NCBI RefSeq assembly: GCF_001942625.1
Contig: NZ_MLCL01000086.1
Span: 186,001-250,000, forward strand
Direction: 5' to 3'
DNA length: 64,000 bases
Source: Mycobacterium syngnathidarum
Lineage (GTDB): Bacteria > Actinomycetota > Actinomycetes > Mycobacteriales > Mycobacteriaceae
The stretch's first letter is position 1; each line of letters starts with the position of its first letter. Shown here in pieces: positions 16,448 through 24,655 of this stretch. The notes under the pieces are model-generated. The model did no database searches, had not been told where the DNA came from, and saw nothing but the letters and a program-made list of their open reading frames with translations. The position numbers were made by a program, and so were the translations under genes.

Positions 16448-17668
16448 ATGGGGCACGCCCAGACGGCGACCCGTCCGTACCGGGATGTCTTCCGGCGAGC
16501 GGTGGCTGCCATGGTGCCGGCGATGATGCTGGGCCTGGCCGCGTGCGGCGGGCAGGAGACGCAGGGCCCGCCGCCGGTGATCGCCGACAAGGGCACTCCC
16601 TACGGTGACTTGCTGGTGCCCAGGGTCAAGGCATCGGTGACCGATGACGCGGTCGGGGTGACCGTGGACGCGCCGGTCACCGTGAGCGCCGAGAACGGTG
16701 TGCTCGGCGGGGTCACCATGACCAACGAAGAAGGCGCCAGCGTCGCAGGGAAGTTCAGTGCCGACGGGTTGACGTGGTCGACCACCGACCCGCTCGACTA
16801 CAACGAGCAGTACACGCTCAATGCGCAGTCGCTCGGGCTCGGCGGAGTCGCCAACCGGCGCCTGCGGTTCGAGACACACTCGCCGGCGAATCTGACGATG
16901 CCCTATGTCTTGCCCAACGACGGGGAAGTGGTCGGGGTCGGGCAGCCCATCGCCGTTAGGTTCGACGAGAACATCCCCGACCGCGTTGCCGCCCAGCGGG
17001 CCATCACCGTGAAGACCGATCCACCGGTGGAAGGCGCCTTCTACTGGCTCAACAACCGCGAAGTGCGTTGGCGCCCAGCCAAATACTGGAAGCCCGGCAC
17101 CTCGGTGGACGTCACGGTCAACACCTACGGCGTCGCGCTGGGCGACGGATTGTTCGGGCAGGGCAACGTCACCACCCACTTCACGATCGGCGACGAGGTG
17201 ATCGCGTCCGCCGATGACAACACCAAGACACTGACCGTCCGCCGCAACGGCGAAGTCATCAAGTCCATGCCGATCTCGATGGGCAAGAACAGTTCTCCGA
17301 CGGACAACGGTGTGTACATCATCGGCGACCGTTTCGATCACATGGTGATGGATTCGTCGACCTACGGGGTACCGGTCAACTCGCCCAATGGATATCGCAC
17401 CGAGGTCGATTTCGCGACTCAGATGTCTTACAGCGGCATCTACGTGCACGGGGCCCCGTGGTCGGTGGGCAGCCAGGGCTACAGCAACGTCAGCCATGGT
17501 TGCCTCAACGTCAGCACGGCCAATGCCCGCTGGTTCTACGAGAACACCAAGCGCGGCGACATCGTCGAGGTGAGAAACACCGTGGGTTCGGTGTTGCCGG
17601 GTACCGAGGGCCTGGGCGACTGGAACATTCCTTGGGAGCAGTGGCGCACCGGCAACGCCAGCACCTGA
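16448..17668 (+). CDS. ldtB: L,D-transpeptidase, LdtMt2 type (lipoprotein)
   Basis: A 406-residue cell-wall enzyme that forms 3-3 cross-links in peptidoglycan and is a target of carbapenems. An N-terminal signal ends in the lipobox LGLAAC with Cys33, so it is anchored outside the membrane. Two immunoglobulin-like domains follow (about residues 50-250). The YkuD catalytic domain then shows IYVHGAPW and SHGCLNVS with His350 and nucleophile Cys352, close to Cys354 of M. tuberculosis LdtMt2 (Rv2518c). ATG 16448 was chosen because it follows a GGTGGG site and gives the family length; GTG 16430 is possible. It stands alone between tRNA-Lys and a convergent frameshifted gene. Confidence 0.96.
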   Translation: MGHAQTATRPYRDVFRRAVAAMVPAMMLGLAACGGQETQGPPPVIADKGTPYGDLLVPRVKASVTDDAVGVTVDAPVTVSAENGVLGGVTMTNEEGASVAGKFSADGLTWSTTDPLDYNEQYTLNAQSLGLGGVANRRLRFETHSPANLTMPYVLPNDGEVVGVGQPIAVRFDENIPDRVAAQRAITVKTDPPVEGAFYWLNNREVRWRPAKYWKPGTSVDVTVNTYGVALGDGLFGQGNVTTHFTIGDEVIASADDNTKTLTVRRNGEVIKSMPISMGKNSSPTDNGVYIIGDRFDHMVMDSSTYGVPVNSPNGYRTEVDFATQMSYSGIYVHGAPWSVGSQGYSNVSHGCLNVSTANARWFYENTKRGDIVEVRNTVGSVLPGTEGLGDWNIPWEQWRTGNAST

Positions 17669-17674
17669 TAGTCG

Positions 17675-18153
17675 CTAACTGACTGAACGTTCCAGTGCCG
17701 CAAGCGATTCGTCGAGAAAGTCGGGGCCGAACGGGGGCATTCTCCGATCTGGTCGCGGAAGCTCTGCGGGGTGTCGGTCCAGTCGTAGGTGATCGTCACG
17801 TCGGTCTGGTCTCCGTTGGGGGCCAGGTCGTAGCGCCAGCTCCACCCGCCCGGAGCATGGTGGCCCTCCTCGTCGAGCTGCCCGGGCAACCAGGCGATGG
17901 TCCGGTCCTTGTCGAAGGCGGTCACCAGGTTGTGCATGACGTAGTGACCGCCGGCGGCGGGCAGGAACATGTTGACAGCGAAGATCTGGCCCGTCCCGGT
18001 GATCGGCTCGGGGTCGATCGCGTCGCGCACCCAGTCGCCGGGCTCGGTGTCGCAATGGCGGGCCGGATCGGCCAGGACGGCGAACACCTGGGCCGGAGAC
18101 GCGGAGACGGTGCGGGTGACGACGTAGCGCTGCTGGTCGGTCGCTGAAGTCAT
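17675..18153 (-). pseudogene. SRPBCC-family protein gene with a 1-base frameshift
   Basis: The gene starts with ATG 18153 (MTSATDQQRYVVTRTVSASP) and shows a typical START/polyketide cyclase-like (SRPBCC) fold: ASPAQVFAVLADPARH, then a GGHYVMHN strand and VTITYDWTDTP. After DQIGEC the frame goes astray and would run into ldtB. Adding one base to the C5 run (G5 at 17733-17737 on the plus strand) restores PPFGPDFLDESLAALERSVS and a TAG at 17675, the expected C-terminus of the family. So this is either a fresh single-base deletion or a homopolymer sequencing error. Its start overlaps the stop of the DUF899 gene (ATGA), so the pair is an operon. Confidence 0.75.
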
Positions 18154-18851
18154 TGAGAGTCCTTTCCATACAGCTGGGCGATGTCGGGGCTGTCGAGCCA
18201 GCCGGAGTACGTGGGACGCTTGGGCCAACCGTCGGGCGAGTCCTGCCATTCTTCCTGCCGGCCCCAGGGCAGCAGATCGATCAATGCGAACGAGTGGCTG
18301 AGTTGTTCGGTGCCACGGCCGTTGGTGTGCCAGGTTCGGTACACGGTTTGTTCGCCCGACGGCCCCGTCGCACGAAAGAACACGTTGACCGCGAACCCCT
18401 CGCCCGGGGCGGCGTCGACGTCGGAGCCGAAGGAGCTCTCCGACGACGAGTACCAGTCCATCCGGTTGCCGACCTTGTCGCGATACGCCAGCGCCTCCTC
18501 GATGGGCCCGTTGGTGACGATGACGAAGCGGGCGTCGTAGTTGTCCAGGAATTCGAGGCGGGTGAACTGCGATGTGAACCCGGTGCAGCCGCCGCACTGC
18601 CATTCGGCCCCGTCGGTCCACATGTGGTGGTAGGTGATCAATTGGGCGTGCCCGTCGAACACGTCGGCCAGGCGCACCGGGCCGTCCGCGCCGATCAGTG
18701 TGTACTCCGGTAGTTCCACCATCGGCAGCCGGCGCCGCGCCGCGGCGATCGCGTCCAGTTCCCGGGTGGCGGCCTTCTCCCGACGCCGCAGGTCGTCGAG
18801 CGTGGTGCGCCACGTCTGCTGGTCGACTATCGGAGGTTTTCCTGTCGTCAT
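18150..18851 (-). CDS. DUF899 family protein (thioredoxin-like fold)
   Basis: A 233-residue cytoplasmic protein of the DUF899 family, related to thioredoxin/AhpC folds. Visible family features are a long N-terminal helix with RRREKAATRELDAIAAARRR and LPMVELPE, the segment HHMWTDGAEWQCGGCTGF (two cysteines, CGGC), and YRTWHTNGRG near the C-terminus. ATG 18851 is preceded by AGGAG at 7 bases. The downstream SRPBCC gene overlaps by four bases, which suggests joint translation. The biochemical role is unknown; the CxxC-like pair would allow redox activity. Confidence 0.85.
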   Translation of the reverse strand: MTTGKPPIVDQQTWRTTLDDLRRREKAATRELDAIAAARRRLPMVELPEYTLIGADGPVRLADVFDGHAQLITYHHMWTDGAEWQCGGCTGFTSQFTRLEFLDNYDARFVIVTNGPIEEALAYRDKVGNRMDWYSSSESSFGSDVDAAPGEGFAVNVFFRATGPSGEQTVYRTWHTNGRGTEQLSHSFALIDLLPWGRQEEWQDSPDGWPKRPTYSGWLDSPDIAQLYGKDSQ

Positions 18852-18991
18852 GAAGGGCTCCTGATCGCTGCTCGGAGAATCTCGTTCTCTCAAGTGGACC
18901 CGCCGCGCGTCCGGAACTCATCGCACGCGGTAATGTCCGACGAGCAAAGGGTGACCTAACACCCAGAGATGAACCATGGAGGGTTGATCGA

Positions 18992-19762
18992 ATGAGCGGT
19001 CAGCGAGCCGATGCAGGCGGACTGCGTCTCCTCGTCGTCGGTGCCTCGTCGGGCATCGGCCACGCTGTCGCGATCAGTGCCACCGAGCGCGGCGCCAAGG
19101 TCGCCGTGGCAGCGCGGCGCATCGAACTGCTGAATTCCCTGGCCGAGGCGACCGGCGGACACGCCTTCGAACTCGACGTCGAGGATTCCGGGGCGATCAA
19201 CCGGGTGGTCAACGATGCGGCGGACGCCCTGGGCGGCTTGGATGCCGTGGTGTTCACCAGCACGGTGATCCCGTTCGCCTACATCGAGGACACCGATGTC
19301 GCGACCTGGCTGCACGCGTTCAGCGTCAACACCGTCGGTGCCAACAACGTGCTGCGCGCCGCGGCACCGCGATTGGCCGAGAACGGGGTGGTCCTGGTCG
19401 CCTCCAGCTACGACGTGGGCCGCCCCCGTGCAGGTGTGGCGGCGTACAGCGCGAGCAAGGCCGCCCTCGACGAGATCCTGCACTCCTGGCGCATCGAGCA
19501 TCCCGAGCTGTCGCTGATCCGGGTCGGCGTCGGCCCCACCGACGACACCGAGATCCTGCGCGGCGCCGACCGGGACCTGCTCGAACAGTTGGTCAAGACG
19601 TGGGTGGCCCAGGGTGCCCTGCCTGCTCGGATGTCGGCCCTGGACGACGTCGCCAACACCCTGGTGTCACTGGTGACCACCGCCTACGAGAATCCGACCG
19701 TGGTGCCCGAGATCGTGCAGCTGGCTCCGCGGATTCGCCGACGGGACGACGTGGCGGATTAG
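18992..19762 (+). CDS. Short-chain dehydrogenase/reductase
   Basis: A 256-residue NAD(P)-dependent oxidoreductase. The nucleotide-binding motif is VVGASSGIGHA (residues 16-26). An arginine pair at AARRIE suggests NADPH preference. The catalytic residues appear as VASSYD (Ser) and YSASKAALD (Tyr and Lys). ATG 18992 has a GGAGGG site upstream. It diverges from the DUF899 operon and is followed by a PPE gene about 210 bases on. The substrate is not predictable from the sequence. Confidence 0.88.
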   Translation: MSGQRADAGGLRLLVVGASSGIGHAVAISATERGAKVAVAARRIELLNSLAEATGGHAFELDVEDSGAINRVVNDAADALGGLDAVVFTSTVIPFAYIEDTDVATWLHAFSVNTVGANNVLRAAAPRLAENGVVLVASSYDVGRPRAGVAAYSASKAALDEILHSWRIEHPELSLIRVGVGPTDDTEILRGADRDLLEQLVKTWVAQGALPARMSALDDVANTLVSLVTTAYENPTVVPEIVQLAPRIRRRDDVAD

Positions 19763-19973
19763 TCCCGGATTAGTCCGCAGGACCATTGGTGCGCCTTCTG
19801 GTGCATCTGGGCGGCGTGCACCCGCGGCGCATGATGTCCGAGCCATGTGGTGGTTCCCCGCCATTTTCGGCACGGTGCTCGTTTCTATGAGTTGGCGATG
19901 AATTCATTGAGAATGACAATCATGGTCAATAACTTGGATGCCGCGGATCGACGGTGTTCAAGGAGGGTTCCTC

Positions 19974-21500
19974 ATGTCCGGGGTATGGATGGCCTCGCCG
20001 CCCGAGGTGCATTCTGCGCTGCTGAACGCAGGCCCCGGCCCGGGCGCGATGTTGGCTGCCGCCGGCGCGTGGTCGTCGTTGAGCATCGAATATGCCGCCG
20101 TGGCAGACGAACTCGCTGCGGTGCTGGGTGGCGTGCGGGCCGGGGCCTGGCAGGGGCCGAGCGCGGAACGGTATGTGGCAGCACATCTTCCGTATCTGGC
20201 GTGGCTGCATCAGGCCAGTGCCGACAGCGCCGCGATCGCGGCCCGGCATGAAACTGCGGCCGGTGCGTATGCCGGCGCCCTTGCGGCGATGCCCACCCTG
20301 GCCGAGCTGGCGGCCAACCACACCAGGAATGTAATCCTGGTGTCCACCAACTTCTTTGGGATCAACACTATTCCGATCGCATTGAATGAAGCCGACTATG
20401 TGCGGATGTGGATCCAGGCTGCCGTCACGATGGAGGGCTATCAGGGAGTGTCAGAGGCCGCGGTGGCATCCACCCCTACGACTCCGGCCGCGCCAAGGAT
20501 CTTGCGCAGTGAAGATGGCCACGAGCACGACGACGACCACGAGCACGACGACGACCACGACCACGACGACGACCACGACCACGACGGCGATCATGACCAC
20601 GATCACGATGATCACGGCCACGGAGACCTGAGCCCGCTCGATCCGCGGTGGTGGCTGGAAGTCGGTCATGAGCAGATCGAGAACATCGGCTTGCTGATCG
20701 ACAATCTGCTCAACGACCCCGCCGCCCTGTTGACCAACCTGCCGATGGTGTTGGCGGACATGGCCTTCCACGCGGCGCAGCTGCTGCAGGTGGTGGCCCA
20801 GTTGTCCCCGGCCCTGATTCAGCCGGCTCTGGGTCTCGTCGCCGCGAACCTGGGCTGGGCGGTCGCGGGACTGGCCGCAATCCAGCCGGCCGCGCCTGTG
20901 ATGGCAGAGATTCCGGCCGGTGCTGAGCCGGGCTCCTGGCCGGCGGCCGGCGCGACTTCGACAGTGTCCGGCAGCCCCTCGGCCCCGGCCGCCTCATCCG
21001 CCCCTGCGGTGCCGTCGACCGGTGCGTCGGCGACTGCCACCGTCACCGCGGCGCCGGCGCCGCCGTCGGCCCCGGGTGGCGGCCCCGGGTTCTTCCCGCC
21101 GTACTTGATCGGCTCGCCCGGCATCGCGGTGCCCGCCGCGGCCCGGTCCAAGTCCGCGACTGCGGTCAAGAAGAAGTCTTCTGAGTCCGACACCGCTGCC
21201 GCGGGTGCTGCCGAACTGGCCCGCGAGGCACGGGCGCGCCGCCGTCGCCGAGCCGCGATGCGGGACAAAGGGCATGGCCATGAGTACATGGACCTTCACA
21301 GCGATCCACCCGCTGGAGCCGCGCCGGAACCGTCGCCGACGGTATCGGATCGCGGCGCCGGACCACTGGGCTTTTCTGGCGTGCGGGACAAGGCCGAAGC
21401 GACGACGACGGGCCTGACGGCGTTGGACGACGACGAATTCGATGCCGGCCCGACGGTGCCGTTGTTGCCGTCTACTTGGGATCCGGATTCGAAGGACTGA
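19974..21500 (+). CDS. PPE family protein with a His/Asp-rich insert
   Basis: A 508-residue PPE protein, likely exported by a type VII (ESX) system. The N-terminal PPE domain (to about residue 170) begins [20 protein letters not shown], has the W-x-G turn GAWQGPSA, and ends with [15 protein letters not shown] 36-residue insert of alternating His, Asp and Glu follows (about 183-218), then a hydrophobic section and an Ala/Pro/Ser-rich low-complexity tail with basic clusters. AAGGAGGG precedes ATG 19974. The C-terminal [11 protein letters not shown] resembles the end of the PPE at 54762-56234 ([11 protein letters not shown]). The His-rich insert could bind zinc, copper or nickel; that is inference. 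No PE partner is adjacent. Confidence 0.9.
   Translation: MSGVWMASPPEVHSALLNAGPGPGAMLAAAGAWSSLSIEYAAVADELAAVLGGVRAGAWQGPSAERYVAAHLPYLAWLHQASADSAAIAARHETAAGAYAGALAAMPTLAELAANHTRNVILVSTNFFGINTIPIALNEADYVRMWIQAAVTMEGYQGVSEAAVASTPTTPAAPRILRSEDGHEHDDDHEHDDDHDHDDDHDHDGDHDHDHDDHGHGDLSPLDPRWWLEVGHEQIENIGLLIDNLLNDPAALLTNLPMVLADMAFHAAQLLQVVAQLSPALIQPALGLVAANLGWAVAGLAAIQPAAPVMAEIPAGAEPGSWPAAGATSTVSGSPSAPAASSAPAVPSTGASATATVTAAPAPPSAPGGGPGFFPPYLIGSPGIAVPAAARSKSATAVKKKSSESDTAAAGAAELAREARARRRRRAAMRDKGHGHEYMDLHSDPPAGAAPEPSPTVSDRGAGPLGFSGVRDKAEATTTGLTALDDDEFDAGPTVPLLPSTWDPDSKD
20520..20627 (+). repeat. In-frame 18-bp repeats encoding a His/Asp-rich tract
   Basis: About four degenerate 18-base units encode [24 protein letters not shown] and then HDHDHDD and HGHGD. 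The tract has 13 histidines and 18 aspartates in 36 residues. CAC/GAC codon repetition makes it prone to unit gain or loss by slippage. Confidence 0.9.
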
Positions 21501-21526
21501 GTGGCTCGGATGCATTCACTGAAAAT

Positions 21527-21560
21527 GGGAACGCCGCCTGCTTGCGCAGACGGCGTTCCC
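21527..21560 (+). terminator. Long hairpin downstream of the PPE gene
   Basis: The arms GGGAACGCCG (21527-21536) and CGGCGTTCCC (21551-21560) are perfect complements, and an inner CTGC/GCAG pair extends the stem around a TTGC loop. It starts 27 bases after the PPE stop codon. There is no T tract, as is common for mycobacterial terminators. Confidence 0.7.
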
Positions 21561-21651
21561 GCTATCACGGTCGGGACTCGAACTCCTGTCAGTCAATTCA
21601 CCTACCGTCATCTCCCACGGCCCAGCCTTTCGCTGCGGCATACTCAGGCGC

Positions 21652-23358
21652 GTGAGCGACTCGGTGGACTCTGGCGAATCGCATTTGCAATCTCAGTTGC
21701 GACAGTTAAGCGCGGAAGTAAGGCAGTGGCGAGAACGAAATGGAACACCGCCTCCTGCGCGGGATGACGGCGACCGGCTGTTTGATCTAGTCGTGGGCTT
21801 GGAACGGCAGAAGCCGACGTGGATTCACCGTCGGGTCGAGCGTCTTGTCGTCGAGGGGACGGGTGAGTGCACGCGATGCGTTTCGCTCGACTTCACGCTG
21901 CCAGCCGATTGTCGGATCGAAGGCTCGCGTGGCAAGGTGCTGGTTCCAATCGGGATCGTTCGCAAGGGGCCGTTGCACGGGTTCAGCATCACTGGGCCGT
22001 CCGGCAAACCCGTACCGCTCCTCGGAACCGAGGAGAATACGGCCCTGTCGGTCAAGATGATTTCGGCCATCGCCCGGCGGTGGGGGGGTGAACCTCGCGC
22101 GCTCGAAGCCTTTGTTAAGGAAGCCGAAAAGAAGATCCGTCAGCCAGCGGACGAGTCGCATACTGGATACGTCGTGGGGCAGGAGGCGCAGCCTCAAACC
22201 GAAGAGTGCACCCTTCGACAGAAGGCCGTAGACGCGGGTTTCCCGCATTCGGTTCTATTCGAAGAGAACCCAGAGAAGTCGGAGACGGTAGAGCGGTTTT
22301 GGCAATCGGTGTACGGCCTTCTCGAATGGCTGCGCGCTGGATTCCTCATGGCGACGGAGCTCGACGAGGAGGTCGTCGGGACACGCTCTGTACTCAAGTT
22401 CGAGTACAGAGAAAGCGTCAAAAACTCGGACACATGGACGGGCAGACGGCGCTTCGACATCGCGGAGTTTGCCTCAGCGGTGAGCACTCACTTCGAGCTT
22501 GTGGCCCCGCCGCCGTTGGTGATGGAGGACGCGAGCGTGTTCGAGAAGACCAGCACTGGCGAAGTGGAGTGTCAGTGGTTCGCCAAGCGCCGCGCGACGC
22601 TTCATTTTGTGGGGGCGACCCAGGCGCGGTTTTCCACGGCTTACGTTGATCTGCGGTTTGCTCCGCGCCGGTTCGGGGCATACGCGGCGGCGCTCTACGG
22701 CCCCGCGGCGCTGTTCGTGGCGCTCGCGTGTGCCGTGGTTCTTCGGACGTTTCGCACTGAGACAGACACCCCGCCAACAGGATTGCCGACACTCATGCTC
22801 ACTGCCGCAGGCCTGCTGCTGTCGTGGGTCGCGCGGGCACCGGAGGATTGGACGACGGCACGCATACTGCGCCGTGCACGTGGTGTTCTGTGGCTGGCCG
22901 CCACGCTCTGCGCGGTTGTGGCAGTCTTCCTCGCCTTTCCCAAGCTTCCACCCAGCGAAGATGGCCGTACCTGCTGGTGGTGGATCTTTCTGGTTGCCTC
23001 ATTGCTGCTGCTCGTGGTGGCGTGGTTCGTGCACGGGCGTGATCCGTGGCTGGGGCTGATCGGAGGAGTGTTCGCAGTCTTACTGCTCTTGGTGACCGTG
23101 GCAGTGGCTCCTCCACGTGACTTGTGGCAGGCGTGCATGCTCTACTCCTTAGGTGAGATCGCCGCCGTGTGGATCGTTGTCCTTGCAACCGTCAAGTTGA
23201 AGCGTCACCGCAAGTCGCTAGAACACCGAGAGTCGCTGAAACACCAGGAGGCGACTACACGCCAACTGTCGGGTCAGACGACTACACTCGGAGGCACGCC
23301 CAGCAAAAAGGAGATGCGTGATGAAGGGTCTTCTACATTGGTGGAAGGCGAAGCATGA
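21652..23358 (+). CDS. Unrecognised large membrane protein
   Basis: A 568-residue protein I do not recognise. The first 330 residues are soluble and mixed alpha/beta with many charged residues (LVVGLERQKPTWIHRRVERL; TRSVLKFEYRES). The C-terminal part has about six hydrophobic segments: AAALYGPAALFVALACAVVL, a TLMLTAAGLLLSWVA segment, GVLWLAATLCAVVAVFLAF, WWIFLVASLLLLVVAWFV, LIGGVFAVLLLLVTVAVA and GEIAAVWIVVLATV. It ends in a charged tail with a duplicated segment (KSLEHRESLKHQE). The GTG start at 21652 is the first in frame. A 53-aa ORF overlaps its 3' end. There is no counterpart in the syntenic M. tuberculosis region as I recall it, so it may be an acquired gene. Confidence 0.75.
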   Translation: MSDSVDSGESHLQSQLRQLSAEVRQWRERNGTPPPARDDGDRLFDLVVGLERQKPTWIHRRVERLVVEGTGECTRCVSLDFTLPADCRIEGSRGKVLVPIGIVRKGPLHGFSITGPSGKPVPLLGTEENTALSVKMISAIARRWGGEPRALEAFVKEAEKKIRQPADESHTGYVVGQEAQPQTEECTLRQKAVDAGFPHSVLFEENPEKSETVERFWQSVYGLLEWLRAGFLMATELDEEVVGTRSVLKFEYRESVKNSDTWTGRRRFDIAEFASAVSTHFELVAPPPLVMEDASVFEKTSTGEVECQWFAKRRATLHFVGATQARFSTAYVDLRFAPRRFGAYAAALYGPAALFVALACAVVLRTFRTETDTPPTGLPTLMLTAAGLLLSWVARAPEDWTTARILRRARGVLWLAATLCAVVAVFLAFPKLPPSEDGRTCWWWIFLVASLLLLVVAWFVHGRDPWLGLIGGVFAVLLLLVTVAVAPPRDLWQACMLYSLGEIAAVWIVVLATVKLKRHRKSLEHRESLKHQEATTRQLSGQTTTLGGTPSKKEMRDEGSSTLVEGEA

Positions 23359-23482
23359 GCCCGCCCTCTACGAGGGAATTGGCCTGTCGCCGATGAAGTT
23401 GGAGAAGGCCGCCCTCGGCCAGACCTCCAAGGATGCCGATCTGATCGGCATGATGCGGGGCACGGTCCCGATCCCGCGATAG
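23321..23482 (+). CDS. Small hypothetical protein, 53 aa
   Basis: A 53-codon ORF, MKGLLHWWKAKHEPALYEGI at the start, then a helix with SPMKLEKAALGQTSKDAD and a GTVPIPR end. AAGGAG stands 7 bases before the ATG, and the first 38 bases overlap the end of the 568-aa membrane protein gene in another frame, so translation of the two is probably coupled. A terminator hairpin follows 15 bases after the stop codon. The function is unknown; it may be a partner of the membrane protein. Confidence 0.6.
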   Translation: MKGLLHWWKAKHEPALYEGIGLSPMKLEKAALGQTSKDADLIGMMRGTVPIPR

Positions 23483-23497
23483 TCCAAGCTTCAACCC

Positions 23498-23526
23498 GAA
23501 GCCCTGCACTCCGCGTGCGGGGCTTC
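23498..23526 (+). terminator. Hairpin terminator after the 53-aa ORF
   Basis: GAAGCCCTGCAC (23498-23509) pairs with GTGCGGGGCTTC (23515-23526) with one G-T wobble and a 5-base loop. It ends the two-gene unit of the membrane protein and the small ORF. Confidence 0.7.
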
Positions 23527-23728
23527 GTCGTGTATGTCGGCGTCGCCCCACTCGTTGCCGTCGTGTGGCCACCTGGCCGCGTCGGGCTGAGCGCGAGGTC
23601 GTCCACGTGTCGACGGTAGAACACGGCGGGGACTGTCAGCGCAGTGATGCGTCACGTTCTTGGTGTATCGCCGGCAGGCGGACACTTTCCAGCGCATATT
23701 GGGGGTGATGTAAAGAGCCCCGAAACCG

Positions 23729-23766
23729 GTAGTGCCTCACCCGCATATTTGCAGGTGAGGCACTAC
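23729..23766 (-). terminator. Hairpin terminator of the tRNA-His transcript
   Basis: Perfect 13-base arms GTAGTGCCTCACC (23729-23741) and GGTGAGGCACTAC (23754-23766) enclose a 12-base loop. It lies 10 bases beyond the 3' end of tRNA-His. Confidence 0.75.
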
Positions 23767-23776
23767 TTTCAGTCGG

Positions 23777-23850
23777 GGTGGCTGACGGGACTCGAACCCG
23801 CGACAGCCAGGATCACAACCTGGTGCTCTACCAACTGAACTACAGCCACC
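23777..23850 (-). tRNA. tRNA-His (anticodon GTG)
   Basis: The minus strand reads GTGGCTGTAGTTCAGTTGG with a complete cloverleaf. The anticodon stem-loop is CCAGGTTGTGATCCTGG with anticodon GTG. The T-arm is GGTTCGAGTCC. The extra G at -1 and the C discriminator, both typical of tRNA-His, are present. The 3' CCA is not encoded. Confidence 0.95.
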
Positions 23851-23891
23851 ATCGCCGCTGGCGCCTTCGGCGCGTATGCGGCTCGTAGATA

Positions 23892-24539
23892 CTAACTGCT
23901 CGGGTGCTCGGCAGACGAATCGGTTTCGGGCGCGTCGTCCTTGGGCGGGCCGAGCTCGGCGGCGATCTCGGCAATGTCGCTGGTAGACGGACCGGGCTGG
24001 GCGACGAACGCGGTCGAGCGGTAGTACTTGAGTTCGCGGATGGACTCGTGGATATCGGCCAGGGCGCGGTGGGCGAGACCTTTTTCGGGCTGGCCGAAGT
24101 AGATCCGGGGGTACCAGCGGCGGCACAACTCCTTGATCGAGCTGACGTCGATCATGCGGTAGTGCAGGTAATCGTCGAGTTTGGGCATGTCGCGGGCGAT
24201 GAAGCCGCGGTCGGTGGCGATCGAGTTGCCTGCCAGGGGAGCGGCCTTGGCCGTCTTGACGTGGCCGCGGATGTAATCGAGCACCATCTCTTCGGCCGTG
24301 GCCACATCGACGGTCGAGGCTCGCACTTCTTCGATCAGCCCGGACCGGGTGTGCATCTGTTTGACCACGTCGATCATGGACGCCAAGGCCTCGTCGTCGG
24401 TGTGAATGACCACGTCCAGGCCGTCACCGAGGATGTTCAGGTCAGCGTCGGTGACCAGAACCGCAATCTCGATCAGGCGATCGGACTTGAGGTCTAGGCC
24501 GGTCATCTCGCAGTCGATCCATACCAGTTCGTCTCGCAC
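23892..24539 (-). CDS. orn: Oligoribonuclease
   Basis: A 215-residue 3'-5' exonuclease that degrades two- to five-base RNAs, including pGpG and pApA derived from cyclic dinucleotides. It shows the DEDDh exonuclease motifs: [13 protein letters not shown] (Asp and Glu, residues 3-15), [13 protein letters not shown] (Asp) and [12 protein letters not shown] (His and Asp). GTG 24539 gives [14 protein letters not shown], matching the start of M. tuberculosis Orn (Rv2511). It diverges from the HerA-like ATPase gene and lies just downstream of tRNA-His in the same direction of replication. Confidence 0.96.
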   Translation of the reverse strand: MRDELVWIDCEMTGLDLKSDRLIEIAVLVTDADLNILGDGLDVVIHTDDEALASMIDVVKQMHTRSGLIEEVRASTVDVATAEEMVLDYIRGHVKTAKAAPLAGNSIATDRGFIARDMPKLDDYLHYRMIDVSSIKELCRRWYPRIYFGQPEKGLAHRALADIHESIRELKYYRSTAFVAQPGPSTSDIAEIAAELGPPKDDAPETDSSAEHPSS

Positions 24540-24655
24540 GAAGATCCACAGTATTCCTATACCGGTGATGGGCCGCCACACCCACCGCGCGCGCCGCCCG
24601 GCAAGTAGTGTCAGACCCCGATTGGCTCGTTCGCGAAAACTGGGAGGACCGCGGC

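Noticed and set aside
17536..17744. Alternative C-terminus of the SRPBCC protein in the unshifted frame, reaching into ldtB
   Set aside because: The unshifted frame gives an unlikely sequence antisense to a conserved gene, while the shifted frame gives the expected family ending.
20520..20627. Possible CRISPR-like array in the GAC/CAC repeats
   Set aside because: The units are contiguous 18-base codon repeats without spacers, in frame within the PPE gene.
21561..21600. tRNA-like sequence after the PPE gene (GGGACTCGAACTCCTG, similar to a T-arm on the minus strand)
   Set aside because: The T-stem does not pair properly and no anticodon arm or acceptor stem can be formed around it. It may be a coincidence or a tRNA fragment.
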